Positions 43,333 through 52,590 are shown, counted from the stretch's first letter. The stretch is 64,000 nucleotides of DNA from Mycolicibacterium rutilum (GCF_900108565.1 NZ_LT629971.1:1054001-1118000), one strand, 5' to 3'. Made by a program: numbers and translations. Notes: generated by a model not told the origin, from the sequence alone.

Positions 43333-45186
43333 ATGTCTACGCCCACCGCCGCACCCATGACCGGACTCGACGCCCCGGTGATCGAGAAGTTCACCGCCGC
43401 CGCCGAGGTTGTCACCGACACCGCCGCGCTGACCGATGCCGGCCACGACTTCTGGGGCGTCGGCGGCGTCGCCGAACTGATGCTGCGCCCGCACAGCCGC
43501 GACGAGGTCGCGACGATCATGCGCATCGCCTCGGAGCACGGCGTGCCGATCGTGCCCCGCGGTGGGGCGTCGAACTGCTCGGGCGGCATGATGCCGGCTG
43601 GCGGGCGCGTCCTGCTGGATCTGTCGGGACTCGACCAGATCCTGGAGGTCGACCCGCAGGCGCGCCGCGCGCGGGTGGAGCCCGGAGTGGTCAATTCCGA
43701 TCTGCAGGACCGGCTCGCTCCCCACGGACTGTGCTTCTCCCCCGACCCGGTGTCGTCGCACCTGGCGACGGTCGGCGGCAACCTGATCGAAAATGCCGGC
43801 GGCCCACACGCTTTGAAGTACGGCGTGACCTACAACCACATCCTGGCCGCAGAGGTCGTGCTGCCCGACGGGTCGACCGTCACGCTGCGCGCCGACGACG
43901 ACGGTCCCGATCTGCTCGGGATCATCATCGGCTCCGAGGGCACCCTGGGTGTCGTCACGGAGGTGACGGTCGCGCTGCGCCCGATCGCCGAGGTCACCCA
44001 CAGCCTGCTGGGCGCGTTCGCCACCGCACGCGAGGCCGCCGACACGATCGCCGCGGTGATCGCCACCGGCGTCGTGCCCGCCGCCGTCGAGTGGCTCGAC
44101 CGCGACGGCATCAACGGGCTGCAGCAGTTCTACGACACCGGCTATCCGCTCGACGCCGACTCGATCGTGCTCATCGACGTCGACGGCACCGCCGCCGAGG
44201 TGGCCCGCGACCAGGCGATCGTCGAGCGGGTGCTGCGCGAGCGGGCCACCGAGGTCCGCGTCGCCGAGACCGAAAAGGACCGCGCCGCACTGTGGTACGG
44301 CAGGCTGAACGCACCGAACTCCGTGATGCAGAGCGGCAAGGGCTTCTTCATCGGCGACGTCACCGTTCCCCGCGACCGGATTCCCGAGATGCAGGAGGCG
44401 ATCCAGGCGACCGCGCACCGGCACAGCGACGGCCTGCTGTTCATCGCCGTGTGCGGACATGCCGGCGACGGCGACCTGCACCCCACCACGTTCTACGACA
44501 AGGACAACCCGAAAGCTGCCGAGGCACTGGCGGCGGCCAACAACGAGATCATCGAGGCCGCACTGGCTTTGGGCGGGACGATCACCGGTGAGCACGGCGT
44601 CGGCACCGAGAAGATCCAGTTCATGACCAAGCGGTTCACCCCGGTCGAGATCGCCGCTCAGCGTGCCATCAAGCGCACCTTCGATCCGGCCGGACTGCTC
44701 AATCCGGGCGTCATGCTGCCCGAGGAGTTGTCCGACGAGCCCGACGTCGGTGAGTTCGCCGCCGCGGTGCGCAACGGGATCGCGGGCACCCCCGCGTCCG
44801 CCGCACCGCTGACCGTCGGCGGGGACACCACGATCTCGGTCAACCTGGGCAACCTCGACATGGTCGTCGGCGCCGAGGCCACCCTCGACGACATCAACCG
44901 CTACCTCGACGACAACGGCATCACCTGCGTCGCGATCCCCCGCTCCGGCGGTCAGCGCACGATCGGTGAGCTCGTCGCCACCGCCACCGGTGAGGAGCGG
45001 ATCGAGGTGCGCCACGCTCTGTTGGGTGCCGACGTCACCGTCGTCGACGGCCAGGCGCCGGCACGTTTCGGCGCCGAGACGATGAAGGATGTCGCCGGCT
45101 ACGACACCAAGCGGCTCTACATCGGCGGCAACGGTGCCTTCGGCGCGCTGCGGTCGTTGATCTTCAAGATCGGCGTGCGGACTTAA
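43333..45186 (+). CDS. FAD-linked oxidase, GlcD-like with a GlcE-like C-terminal segment
   Basis: A 617-residue flavoprotein. Residues 1 to about 460 form a GlcD/D-lactate dehydrogenase-type unit: VPRGGASNCSGG, VGGNLIENAGGPHALKYGVT, GSEGTLGVVTEVTV, GHAGDGDLHP and GEHGVGTEKIQFM. After a linker near residue 480, about 120 residues resemble part of a second FAD-binding domain, ending KDVAGYDTKRLYIGGNGAFG as in GlcE. It would oxidise a 2-hydroxy acid. ATG at 43333 follows AAGGAGACGAA. No iron-sulfur GlcF gene is adjacent. Confidence 0.88.
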   Translation: MSTPTAAPMTGLDAPVIEKFTAAAEVVTDTAALTDAGHDFWGVGGVAELMLRPHSRDEVATIMRIASEHGVPIVPRGGASNCSGGMMPAGGRVLLDLSGLDQILEVDPQARRARVEPGVVNSDLQDRLAPHGLCFSPDPVSSHLATVGGNLIENAGGPHALKYGVTYNHILAAEVVLPDGSTVTLRADDDGPDLLGIIIGSEGTLGVVTEVTVALRPIAEVTHSLLGAFATAREAADTIAAVIATGVVPAAVEWLDRDGINGLQQFYDTGYPLDADSIVLIDVDGTAAEVARDQAIVERVLRERATEVRVAETEKDRAALWYGRLNAPNSVMQSGKGFFIGDVTVPRDRIPEMQEAIQATAHRHSDGLLFIAVCGHAGDGDLHPTTFYDKDNPKAAEALAAANNEIIEAALALGGTITGEHGVGTEKIQFMTKRFTPVEIAAQRAIKRTFDPAGLLNPGVMLPEELSDEPDVGEFAAAVRNGIAGTPASAAPLTVGGDTTISVNLGNLDMVVGAEATLDDINRYLDDNGITCVAIPRSGGQRTIGELVATATGEERIEVRHALLGADVTVVDGQAPARFGAETMKDVAGYDTKRLYIGGNGAFGALRSLIFKIGVRT

Positions 45187-45190
45187 CCCG

Positions 45191-45250
45191 GCGAGCAGAC
45201 GTGAAGTGACCTAAATTCCGGCGATTTCCGGTCACTTTGCGTCTGCTCGC
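45191..45250. terminator. Long near-perfect hairpin between convergent genes
   Basis: Left arm 45191-45210 (GCGAGCAGACGTGAAGTGAC) and right arm 45231-45250 pair over 20 bases with two adjacent mismatched positions; the 20-base loop itself contains AAAT/ATTT and CCGG pairings. It fills the gap between the FAD oxidase stop and the convergent OB-fold gene stop, so it can terminate both. From memory, GAGCAGACG-type hairpins recur between mycobacterial genes, but I cannot count copies here. Confidence 0.75.
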
Positions 45251-45251
45251 G

Positions 45252-45647
45252 CTAAATGAGCTCGAAGTACGGAACCGCCTCGGCGGCGTCACCCTCGCCG
45301 AGGGTCTTGAACGCCACGCGCACCCGGGCACCGAACAGGTCGGCATCCGGGTCCGCCTTCGGGAACGACGTCCACCACCACGGGCCCTCGTCGAGTTCGA
45401 CGATCCCGACGGGCAGCCGGTGCACTGTTCCGTTGCCGGCCTTCTGGTGGATGACCGACCAGCTGACCACCGTGCCGTTACCTGCGGCCGCGACGCGCTC
45501 GTAGCGCTGCGGGTCCGCCGAGACATCGAACTGCGGCGCCAGGATCTCACCGGTTTGCACGTCACGCACGAGCAGGAACTCGCCGCGCCTGGTGCCGTCG
45601 AGGAACTCCGCGGACAATGCGTCGCGCTGAACAGGAAAGAGTGGCAT
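45252..45647 (-). CDS. DUF35/OB-fold protein without zinc ribbon, thiolase partner
   Basis: A 131-residue protein of the DUF35 (OB-fold with rubredoxin-like zinc ribbon) family, which partners thiolase-like or aldolase enzymes. The OB part is seen in GNGTVVSWSVIHQ, LPVGIVELDEGPW and GARVRVAFKTL. There is no cysteine in the whole protein, so the N-terminal zinc ribbon cannot bind metal. It starts 15 bases after the thiolase stop and is almost certainly its partner subunit. Confidence 0.85.
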   Translation of the reverse strand: MPLFPVQRDALSAEFLDGTRRGEFLLVRDVQTGEILAPQFDVSADPQRYERVAAAGNGTVVSWSVIHQKAGNGTVHRLPVGIVELDEGPWWWTSFPKADPDADLFGARVRVAFKTLGEGDAAEAVPYFELI

Positions 45648-45662
45648 CGGAATTCGCGCTCC

Positions 45663-46829
45663 CTAGTTGTCGGTGCCCAGCACCAGCGTCGAGTGGTAGT
45701 CGAGGATGCCGCCGTTGCCGGAGACCAGCACGCGGTCGTGGTCGTCGACCTGGCGCTCACCGCCGTGGCCGCGGGCCTGCACCACCGCTTCGTGTAGCGG
45801 CGTCATCCCCCACATGTAGAACGCGCTGAGCTCGCCTCCGCCGGTGTTGAACTTGATCCTGCCGTTCGGGCCGATCATCCCGGGTTCGGCCATCGCGGGC
45901 CCGCCCTCCCCCTTCGGCACGAACCCGTAGTCCTCCAGCGTCAACAGCGCGGTGAACGTGTAGCAGTCGTAGATCTGGGCGACCCCGACCTCGTCGAGCG
46001 TCGTCTGCGCCATCTTCAGCGCCGCCGGCCCGGACTGGGCGGCGCCGCTGACCAGACCGAAGTCGTCGTTGCGCACCCCCGAGCGGCCAGGATGCGCCTG
46101 CGCCCAACCCATTACGCGCACCGGCGGCTGACGCAGGGTGCGTGCCCGCTCCAGCGACGTGACGATCAGCGCCACCCCGCCGTTGCTGACCAGGCAGCAG
46201 TCGTAGAGGTGGAACGGCTCGGCGATGTAGCGGCTGGCGTGGTACTCTTCGAGCGTCAACGGCGTCCCATAGAACTGGGCGATCGGGTTGCGTTGAGCCC
46301 ATTCGCGTTGCGCCACCGCGATATGGCCCAGCTGATCGGACGTCGTGCCGAACTTCTTCATGTGCCGACGCGCGGCCAGCGCGTACATCGTCGTCGGCGA
46401 CATGATGCCGTTCGACGCGGTGATGCCGTCGAACCCGCGGGGCAGCGACCGGCCACCCGAGTACGCCGCCGACGAGCTGCCTTTCTCTCTGAGCGGGGCG
46501 TCGGCCCACACGATCGCGACGGTCTCGGCCATGCCCGCCTGTACGGCCATCGCCGCGTACTGCACCATCTGACCGGCCGTCGACCCGTAGCCCTGCATCT
46601 GGGTGAGCAGTTTGAGATCGACCAGGCCCAGCGAATGCTGCAACTCGATGCCGACGCGGCCCTTGAGGCCGCCGGAGACCAGCAGCCCGTCGATGTCGGC
46701 CAGGCCCAGGCCGGCGTCGGCCGCGGCCAGCCGCACCGCCTGCGCGGCGAACTGTTGGGCAGTCTTGCCGTACACCTTGCCCTGCTCGGTGATGCCGAGG
46801 CCGGCGATGGCCGCCGTGGGTTCGCTCAT
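45663..46829 (-). CDS. Thiolase-like enzyme of the SCP-x/Ltp2 type
   Basis: A 388-residue thiolase-fold protein resembling lipid-transfer-protein thiolases, such as the Ltp2 aldolase that removes the last side-chain carbons of sterols. Where true thiolases have the nucleophilic Cys there is QMQGYGSTAGQMVQ. The segments YDCYTFTALLTLEDYGF and NTGGGELSAFYMWGMTPLHE carry tyrosines of the kind used by Ltp2. Coupling to a DUF35 gene supports a retro-aldol rather than a thiolytic reaction. ATG at 46829. Confidence 0.87.
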   Translation of the reverse strand: MSEPTAAIAGLGITEQGKVYGKTAQQFAAQAVRLAAADAGLGLADIDGLLVSGGLKGRVGIELQHSLGLVDLKLLTQMQGYGSTAGQMVQYAAMAVQAGMAETVAIVWADAPLREKGSSSAAYSGGRSLPRGFDGITASNGIMSPTTMYALAARRHMKKFGTTSDQLGHIAVAQREWAQRNPIAQFYGTPLTLEEYHASRYIAEPFHLYDCCLVSNGGVALIVTSLERARTLRQPPVRVMGWAQAHPGRSGVRNDDFGLVSGAAQSGPAALKMAQTTLDEVGVAQIYDCYTFTALLTLEDYGFVPKGEGGPAMAEPGMIGPNGRIKFNTGGGELSAFYMWGMTPLHEAVVQARGHGGERQVDDHDRVLVSGNGGILDYHSTLVLGTDN

Positions 46830-46978
46830 GCGTCGATTGTTTCCGTGCCGGTCGGCGCCTGTAAACGACCGAACGGCTCACCGGGGCATGTCGCAATCGG
46901 AAACCCGCCGGTGTCGGAATTCGTGATTTACACAGCGCCCGCGAGGCCCAACGATGAGAGCAACGAGAGGCGGTTGGA

Positions 46979-48073
46979 ATGACGATCAGCGTGGCCGAAC
47001 GCGCCGAACTGCGATCGGCGGTCGGCGAGTTGCTCGCCGACAAGTGCACCGAGGCCGACGTGCGGCAGGTGATGGACACCGACGACGGGTTCGACCGCGC
47101 GCTGTGGCGGCAGCTGGCCGAGCAGGGCGTGCTGGGGATGCTCGTCGACGCCGACCACGGCGGGCTGGGTTTCGGCGCGCAGGAGCTCGAGGCCGTCGCC
47201 GAGGAGACCGGCGCGGCGCTGCTGCCCGCCCCGTTCATCTCCAGCGCGGTGCTGACCGTCGCGCTGGTCAACGCCGCCGGATCGGATGAGGACCGGCAGC
47301 GGCTGCTGCCCGGTCTGGCCGACGGCACGGCGATCGGCACCGTCGCGCTGACCGGCCCGGCCGGCTCGTGGACCGCCGAAGGCGTCGACGTGCGCACCGC
47401 CTCTGACGGGACGCTCACCGGCCAGGCCCACTACGTCACCTGGGGCCAGGTCGCCGACGTGATCCTCGTCGTCGCGCGCACCGGCGACACTGTCGGGGTG
47501 TTCCAGGTCGAACCGGACGCGGAAGGCTTCACCCGCACCGCCGCAACGGTTTTCGACCCGGCCGTGCGGCTGTCGGCGTACACGTTCGACAACACCCCCG
47601 CCCGCCGCATCGGATCGGCCGGCTGGGAGGCCGTGCAGCGGGCACTCGACTTCGCGGTGGTCGCGTCGGCCGGCGAGCAGGTCGGCGGGTCGCGCCGGCT
47701 GTTCGACATGACCGTCGAGTACCTCAAGACCCGCGTCCAGTTCGGCAGGCAGATCGGCAGCTTCCAGGCGCTCAAGCACATGGCGGCCGACCTGCTCCTC
47801 GAGGTCGAGAACGCCACGTCGGCCGCCCAGCACGCCGCCGCACAGCTGGACGGCGACGACGAATCCGCCGACGGCGCAGTCGCGTTGGCCGGCTTCGCCT
47901 GCGCGGAGGCTTACGAGACCATCGCGATGAACTCGATCCAGATGCACGGCGGTATCGGCTTCACCTGGGAGCACCCCGCGCACCTGTTCCTGCGCCGCGC
48001 CCGCACCGGTCTGCACCTGTTCGGCGGCACCCGGGCGCACCGCGAACGCTACCTCGTCTCGAAAGGCGCCTGA
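46979..48073 (+). CDS. Acyl-CoA dehydrogenase subunit (FadE-type, shorter partner)
   Basis: A 364-residue acyl-CoA dehydrogenase-fold protein. The C-terminal segment is QMHGGIGFTWEHPAHLFLRRA instead of the GGTxEIQ form, and conservation is lower in the FAD region, as in the non-catalytic or complementary subunit of mycobacterial FadE heterotetramers. The full-length partner starts 1 base after its stop. It is divergent from the thiolase/DUF35 pair across 150 bases. Confidence 0.9.
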   Translation: MTISVAERAELRSAVGELLADKCTEADVRQVMDTDDGFDRALWRQLAEQGVLGMLVDADHGGLGFGAQELEAVAEETGAALLPAPFISSAVLTVALVNAAGSDEDRQRLLPGLADGTAIGTVALTGPAGSWTAEGVDVRTASDGTLTGQAHYVTWGQVADVILVVARTGDTVGVFQVEPDAEGFTRTAATVFDPAVRLSAYTFDNTPARRIGSAGWEAVQRALDFAVVASAGEQVGGSRRLFDMTVEYLKTRVQFGRQIGSFQALKHMAADLLLEVENATSAAQHAAAQLDGDDESADGAVALAGFACAEAYETIAMNSIQMHGGIGFTWEHPAHLFLRRARTGLHLFGGTRAHRERYLVSKGA

Positions 48074-48074
48074 C

Positions 48075-49268
48075 ATGACCAACACCGAGCAGCCCAGCGC
48101 CGACGAACTGCGCGTCGAGGTGCGGGACTGGTTGCGCGACAACTGGGTTCCGCTGCCGAAGAACCCCGACCCGTGGGCGTCGTCGCCGGAACGGATCGCC
48201 TGGCTGGAGAAAGTACTCGAGGCCGGCTACGCGGTGCCGACCTATCCCGCCGAATGGTTCGGCCGCGGCTACTCCAACAAGCTGGCCAATGTCATCGGCC
48301 AGGAGTTCGCGGCGATCAAGGCGCCGGGCTCGCGGCAGGACAAGTACAACATCCCGGCCAACACCGTGCTCGCGCTCGGCACCGAGAAGATCAAGCACGA
48401 CCTGTTGCGCGACTTCCTGATCGAACGCGCCCGCACCTGCCTGCTCTACAGCGAGCCGGGCGCCGGGTCAGACCTGGCGAGCGTGCGCACCACCGCGGTG
48501 CGCGACGGCGACCGGTGGATCGTCAACGGGCAGAAGGTGTGGACGTCGGGCGCGCTGACCGCCGACTACGCGCTGCTGCTGGCCCGCACGGACTGGGATG
48601 TGCCTAAGCACAAGGGCCTCAGCCTGTTCATCATGCCGATGAAGCAGCCCGGCATCGAGGTGCGCCCGCTGGTGCAGATCACCGGTGAGTCGCACTTCAA
48701 CGAGGTGTTCATCAACGACGCCGTCGCCGTCGACGACTATCTGCTCGGCGGTGAGGGCAACGGCTGGCGGGCGCTGCAGACCGCGCTGGCCTACGAACGC
48801 TCGATCATGGGCGACAGCGGCCGCGGATCGCGAAACCGCAAGGCGGACAGCCTGATCGAGTTGGCCCGCGAGAACGGGGTCCTCGACGACCCGGCGGTGC
48901 GTTACCCGCTGGCCAAGGTGCTGGCGATGCGCGAGCTCAACAAACTCAACAACGCCCGCGCCAAGGCCTCGGCGAACCTGGGTACGTCGAGCTCGATCAT
49001 GTCGCTCGGCAAGCTCGCGATGTCGAAGATCCTGCACACCGAAGCCGCGATGAAGACGCAGATCGTCGGTGCGCAGGCGCTGCTCGCCGGTCCGGACAAC
49101 CCGGTCGCCGACGACGTCAACTTCCTCACCCTCAACGCGTTCTTCACCTCGATCGGCGGGGGCACCGACCAGATCCAGCGCAACATCATCGGCGAGCGCG
49201 TGCTCGGATTGCCCCGCGAACCCGACCCGGAGCGCGAGATCCCGTTCCGTCAGGCCCGCAGAAGCTGA
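48075..49268 (+). CDS. Acyl-CoA dehydrogenase subunit (FadE-type)
   Basis: A 397-residue acyl-CoA dehydrogenase with LLYSEPGAGSDLASVRTTA, GQKVWTSGA and the C-terminal GGGTDQIQRNIIGERVLGLP. With the preceding gene, separated by one base, it probably forms an alpha2beta2 enzyme of the ChsE type that acts on bulky acyl-CoA substrates such as ring- or side-chain-bearing acids. The specific substrate is inferred only from the island's content. Confidence 0.92.
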   Translation: MTNTEQPSADELRVEVRDWLRDNWVPLPKNPDPWASSPERIAWLEKVLEAGYAVPTYPAEWFGRGYSNKLANVIGQEFAAIKAPGSRQDKYNIPANTVLALGTEKIKHDLLRDFLIERARTCLLYSEPGAGSDLASVRTTAVRDGDRWIVNGQKVWTSGALTADYALLLARTDWDVPKHKGLSLFIMPMKQPGIEVRPLVQITGESHFNEVFINDAVAVDDYLLGGEGNGWRALQTALAYERSIMGDSGRGSRNRKADSLIELARENGVLDDPAVRYPLAKVLAMRELNKLNNARAKASANLGTSSSIMSLGKLAMSKILHTEAAMKTQIVGAQALLAGPDNPVADDVNFLTLNAFFTSIGGGTDQIQRNIIGERVLGLPREPDPEREIPFRQARRS

Positions 49269-49273
49269 CCGCG

Positions 49274-51610
49274 GTGGCCGACGCACCCGCATACGACCCG
49301 CCGCTGCGCGGTGTCCGCATCCTGGACCTGACCTCGGGCCCGATGACGGCCGTCGGCCGCCTGTTCGCCGACCTCGGCGCGCACGTCACGGTGGCGAACC
49401 TGGCCGCGATCAGCCGCGACGACGTCGTCGGTCCGCATGTCGACGGCCTGGCGATCCAGACGGCGATCAACCGGCACGGGATGGCGTCGATCGACGTCGA
49501 CCCGGCGTCCGCCGAGTTCGAGCAACTGTTGGCCGACAGCGACATCCTCATCGAGAACACCGCGCCCGGCTCGCTCGCCGAGGCCACCCTGGCGGTGCGC
49601 AACATCCGGCGCCAGCACCCGGCACTGGTGATCCTGTCGATCAGCGACTTCGGCCGCGACACCGACTACCGCACCTGGCAGGCCACCACCCCGGTGCTGC
49701 ACGCGCTGACCAGCGAGCTGTCGCGGTCCGGGATTCCCGGCCGCGAGCCGGTGGTTCCGCCCGCCGAACTGCCCTATCTGGTGGCGGCGGCGCAGGCCGC
49801 GGTGCTGACCACCGCCATCTACCTGGACCGGCTGCGCACCGCAGAGGGCGACCTGATCGACTTCTCGGTCCTCGACGGCGCGATGCAGACGCTCGACCCG
49901 CCGTTCGGGTCGGCGGGCAGCGCGTCGGCGGGCGTGGCGGTCAGCGCGCAGCAGCGCGACTGGACCGCCGAACAGATGCGCTACCCGATCATCGCGTGCA
50001 AGGACGGCCATGTCCGGATCTGCATCCTGGCGAAACGGCAGTGGCGCGGCATGTTCGCCTGGCTGGGCAGCCCGGAGGAGTTCGCCGACCCGTCCTTCGA
50101 CAAGCTCGGCAAGCGGTTCCACTCACCGGAACTGCTCGCGGCGATCACCCGGTTCTGCGCCGACAAGACCCGCGCGGAGCTGGAGGCGCAGGGACAGGCG
50201 CACGGCGTGCCGACCGCGGCGGTGCTCACCCTCGCCGAGGCGCTGGGCGCCGAACACTTCACCGCGCGCGGCTTCTTCCGCGATGTGGAGCTGGCTCCCG
50301 GTGTGGTGGCCCCGATCCCGGTGGGCGTCAGCGAGATCGACGGCCACCGGGCCAGCGCGCTGACCGAGGCGCAGACGCCCGCCGCGCGCCCCGCGGGTGC
50401 CCCGCTGCTGGGCACCCGCGCCCGCCGCGGCCAGGGCCTGCCGCTGGAGGGAATCCGCGTGCTCGACCTGGGCGTCATCGTGGTCGGCGCGGACACCGCC
50501 CGGCTGTTCGGCGACCTGGGCGCCGACGTCGTCAAGATCGAACACTCCGCGCACCCCGACGGGCTGCGGGTCGGCAAGCTCACGTCGATGACGCAGCCGT
50601 TCGCGGCCGGTCACCGCAACAAGCGCTCGATCGGCCTGGACCTGCGCACCGACGAGGGCCGTGCGCTCGCCCACCGGCTGGCCGCGAACTGCGACGTCGT
50701 GTTGTCCAACTACAAACCGGGCGTGGCCGAGGCGCTCGGCATGGACTACGCGACCCTGCGCCGGATCAACCCCGAGATCGTGGTCGTCGACAGCTCGGCG
50801 TTCGGTCCGACCGGGCCGTGGGCCAGGCGGCTGGGCTACGGTCCGCTGGTCCGCGCCGCCGTCGGGTTCACCCACCTGTGGGCGGATCCGCACGACCCCG
50901 AAACGTTCTGCGACACCGTCACGGTCTACCCCGACCACGTCGCGGCCCGGATCGGCGCGTTGTCGGCACTGGCGCTGCTGTTGCGCCGCGAGCGCACCGG
51001 CACCGGCGGGGCGGCAAGCATCTCGCAGGCCGAGGTGATGCTCAGCCACCTGGCCGCCGACATCGCCGCCGACGCGCTGGTGCGCGCCGGGCACACCCGC
51101 ACCGATACGCCGACGCCCGACTATCCGTGGGAGCTGTTCCCCACCGCGGACGACGACGGCTGGATCGCGGTCACCGTCCGCGACGACGCCGACCTGCAGG
51201 CGCTGCGCTGGGTCATCGGGCTGCCCGGTGAGGACCGGGTGGACCCCGATGCGCTGCGCGCCTGGACGTCGCGGCGGTCCCGTTTCGAGGCGATGGAGCG
51301 CCTGCAGGCCGCCGGGGTGCCCGCCGGCGCGGTCATGCACGCCGACGAGCTGCCCGGTTTCGAGTACTACGAGCAGCGCCGCGGGTTCCGCGAGGAGCTG
51401 CACCCGTACGGGTCGGTGCCGTTCCGAATGGAGAACGTGCAGGTCCACTGCGATCATGTGGCCGACCCGCCGCTCGGCCAAGCACCGCTGCTGGGCGAGC
51501 AGACCACCGAGATCGCCGCCGAACTGCTCGGCCTGGACGCCGGCGAGATCGCCGACCTGTGCGCCCGAGGCATCCTGGAAATACCGGCGCTGGACGGCGC
51601 GCAGTCCTGA
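49274..51610 (+). CDS. Double-length family III CoA transferase (CaiB/BaiF)
   Basis: A 778-residue protein made of two CaiB/BaiF-type halves. The first (residues 1 to about 375) begins LRGVRILDLTSGPMTAVGRL; the second (from about 390) begins LEGIRVLDLGVIVVGADTARL and contains LFGDLGADVVKIE and GHRNKRSIGLDLRT. At the position where formyl-CoA transferase has its catalytic Asp, the second half reads GYGPLVRAAVGF and the first TTPVLHALTSEL, neither with an Asp. It may still bind CoA, and some subfamilies use this form. GTG at 49274 lies 5 bases after the dehydrogenase stop. Confidence 0.88.
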   Translation: MADAPAYDPPLRGVRILDLTSGPMTAVGRLFADLGAHVTVANLAAISRDDVVGPHVDGLAIQTAINRHGMASIDVDPASAEFEQLLADSDILIENTAPGSLAEATLAVRNIRRQHPALVILSISDFGRDTDYRTWQATTPVLHALTSELSRSGIPGREPVVPPAELPYLVAAAQAAVLTTAIYLDRLRTAEGDLIDFSVLDGAMQTLDPPFGSAGSASAGVAVSAQQRDWTAEQMRYPIIACKDGHVRICILAKRQWRGMFAWLGSPEEFADPSFDKLGKRFHSPELLAAITRFCADKTRAELEAQGQAHGVPTAAVLTLAEALGAEHFTARGFFRDVELAPGVVAPIPVGVSEIDGHRASALTEAQTPAARPAGAPLLGTRARRGQGLPLEGIRVLDLGVIVVGADTARLFGDLGADVVKIEHSAHPDGLRVGKLTSMTQPFAAGHRNKRSIGLDLRTDEGRALAHRLAANCDVVLSNYKPGVAEALGMDYATLRRINPEIVVVDSSAFGPTGPWARRLGYGPLVRAAVGFTHLWADPHDPETFCDTVTVYPDHVAARIGALSALALLLRRERTGTGGAASISQAEVMLSHLAADIAADALVRAGHTRTDTPTPDYPWELFPTADDDGWIAVTVRDDADLQALRWVIGLPGEDRVDPDALRAWTSRRSRFEAMERLQAAGVPAGAVMHADELPGFEYYEQRRGFREELHPYGSVPFRMENVQVHCDHVADPPLGQAPLLGEQTTEIAAELLGLDAGEIADLCARGILEIPALDGAQS

Positions 51611-51657
51611 CCTCGTAGCATTCGTGGGTAGCTCTACCACGCTCGAGTGCGGCAGGA

Positions 51658-52590
51658 ATGGACATCGACTTCACCAGGCTCCGGTATTTCGTGGCCGTCG
51701 CAGACGAGCTGCACTTCAAGCGGGCCGCGGACAAGTTGATGATCACCCCGCCTCCGCTGAGCAAGCAGATCAAGCTTTTCGAAAAGGAGTTGGGCGGCCC
51801 GCTGTTCGAACGCGGCTACCACGAGGTGCGGCTGAGTCCGCTGGGTCAGCGGCTGATCGGACCGGCGCGCGAGATCCTGCGTCAGGTCGAGGAGTTCAAG
51901 ACGACGGCCGTGCAGGGTGTGCGGGGCCTGGCGCCCATCCGGGTGAGCGCCACCGCGTACGCGCCGTCGGATCTGCTGACCCAGCTCGAGTCGGTGTTGG
52001 CGACGCTGCCGGAACCCACGCAGTTCGACGTGCCGGGGTCCGCGGCCGAGGTGACCGCGAAACTGATCGCCGGGCATGCCGAACTGGGGTTGATCCACCT
52101 GCCCGCCAGCGACAAACGCCTGCGGTACACGGTGCTGGCCAGCTATCAGGGCGCCATCGCGGTGCGGTTCGACGACCCGCTGGCCGAACGGGACCTGGTC
52201 ACCATCGAGGAGTTACAGGACCGCGACGTGGCCATCGACGTCGCGCGGCCCAACCCGATGGTGCTGGCGGGCCTGACGCGCCAGCTGAACAACCGCGGCG
52301 TGCACAGCATCGTGCGCACGACCAACCAGCGCGGCGGCGAAGTCGAGATGGCCACCCAGGTGTTCAACCGTCACCTGGTCGCGATCGTGAGCTACGCACC
52401 GGAATCGTTCATCGGCAAGATGTTCTCACCGCCGGAGTTCAAGCTGATCCCCGTCGACGAAAGTACCTGGCCGCCAGCACGAATCGCGTTGGCGTGGGTG
52501 CCGGAGCGGCTGCAGGCCAGGCAGACCGAGGTCGAGTTCGCGGTCGAGCAGATCGCCGACCGGCTCGGACCGGTGCATCGCGGTGCCTGA
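51658..52590 (+). CDS. LysR-family regulator
   Basis: A 310-residue LysR protein. The N-terminal helix-turn-helix is FVAVADELHFKRAADKLMIT followed by PPPLSKQIKLFEKELGG; the rest is a periplasmic-binding-protein-like effector domain. It lies 47 bases downstream of the CoA transferase on the same strand and probably regulates the catabolic island with an acyl-CoA or acid effector, which is inference. Its end overlaps the helicase start by 8 bases. Confidence 0.92.
   Translation: MDIDFTRLRYFVAVADELHFKRAADKLMITPPPLSKQIKLFEKELGGPLFERGYHEVRLSPLGQRLIGPAREILRQVEEFKTTAVQGVRGLAPIRVSATAYAPSDLLTQLESVLATLPEPTQFDVPGSAAEVTAKLIAGHAELGLIHLPASDKRLRYTVLASYQGAIAVRFDDPLAERDLVTIEELQDRDVAIDVARPNPMVLAGLTRQLNNRGVHSIVRTTNQRGGEVEMATQVFNRHLVAIVSYAPESFIGKMFSPPEFKLIPVDESTWPPARIALAWVPERLQARQTEVEFAVEQIADRLGPVHRGA

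Noticed and set aside
46830..46978. Search for KstR/KstR2-type operators between the thiolase pair and the FadE pair
   Set aside because: I found no convincing AACxxGTT or CAAGxxCTTG palindrome; only loose symmetry of GTTTCCG/CGGAAAC. Control by a sterol repressor is therefore not claimed.
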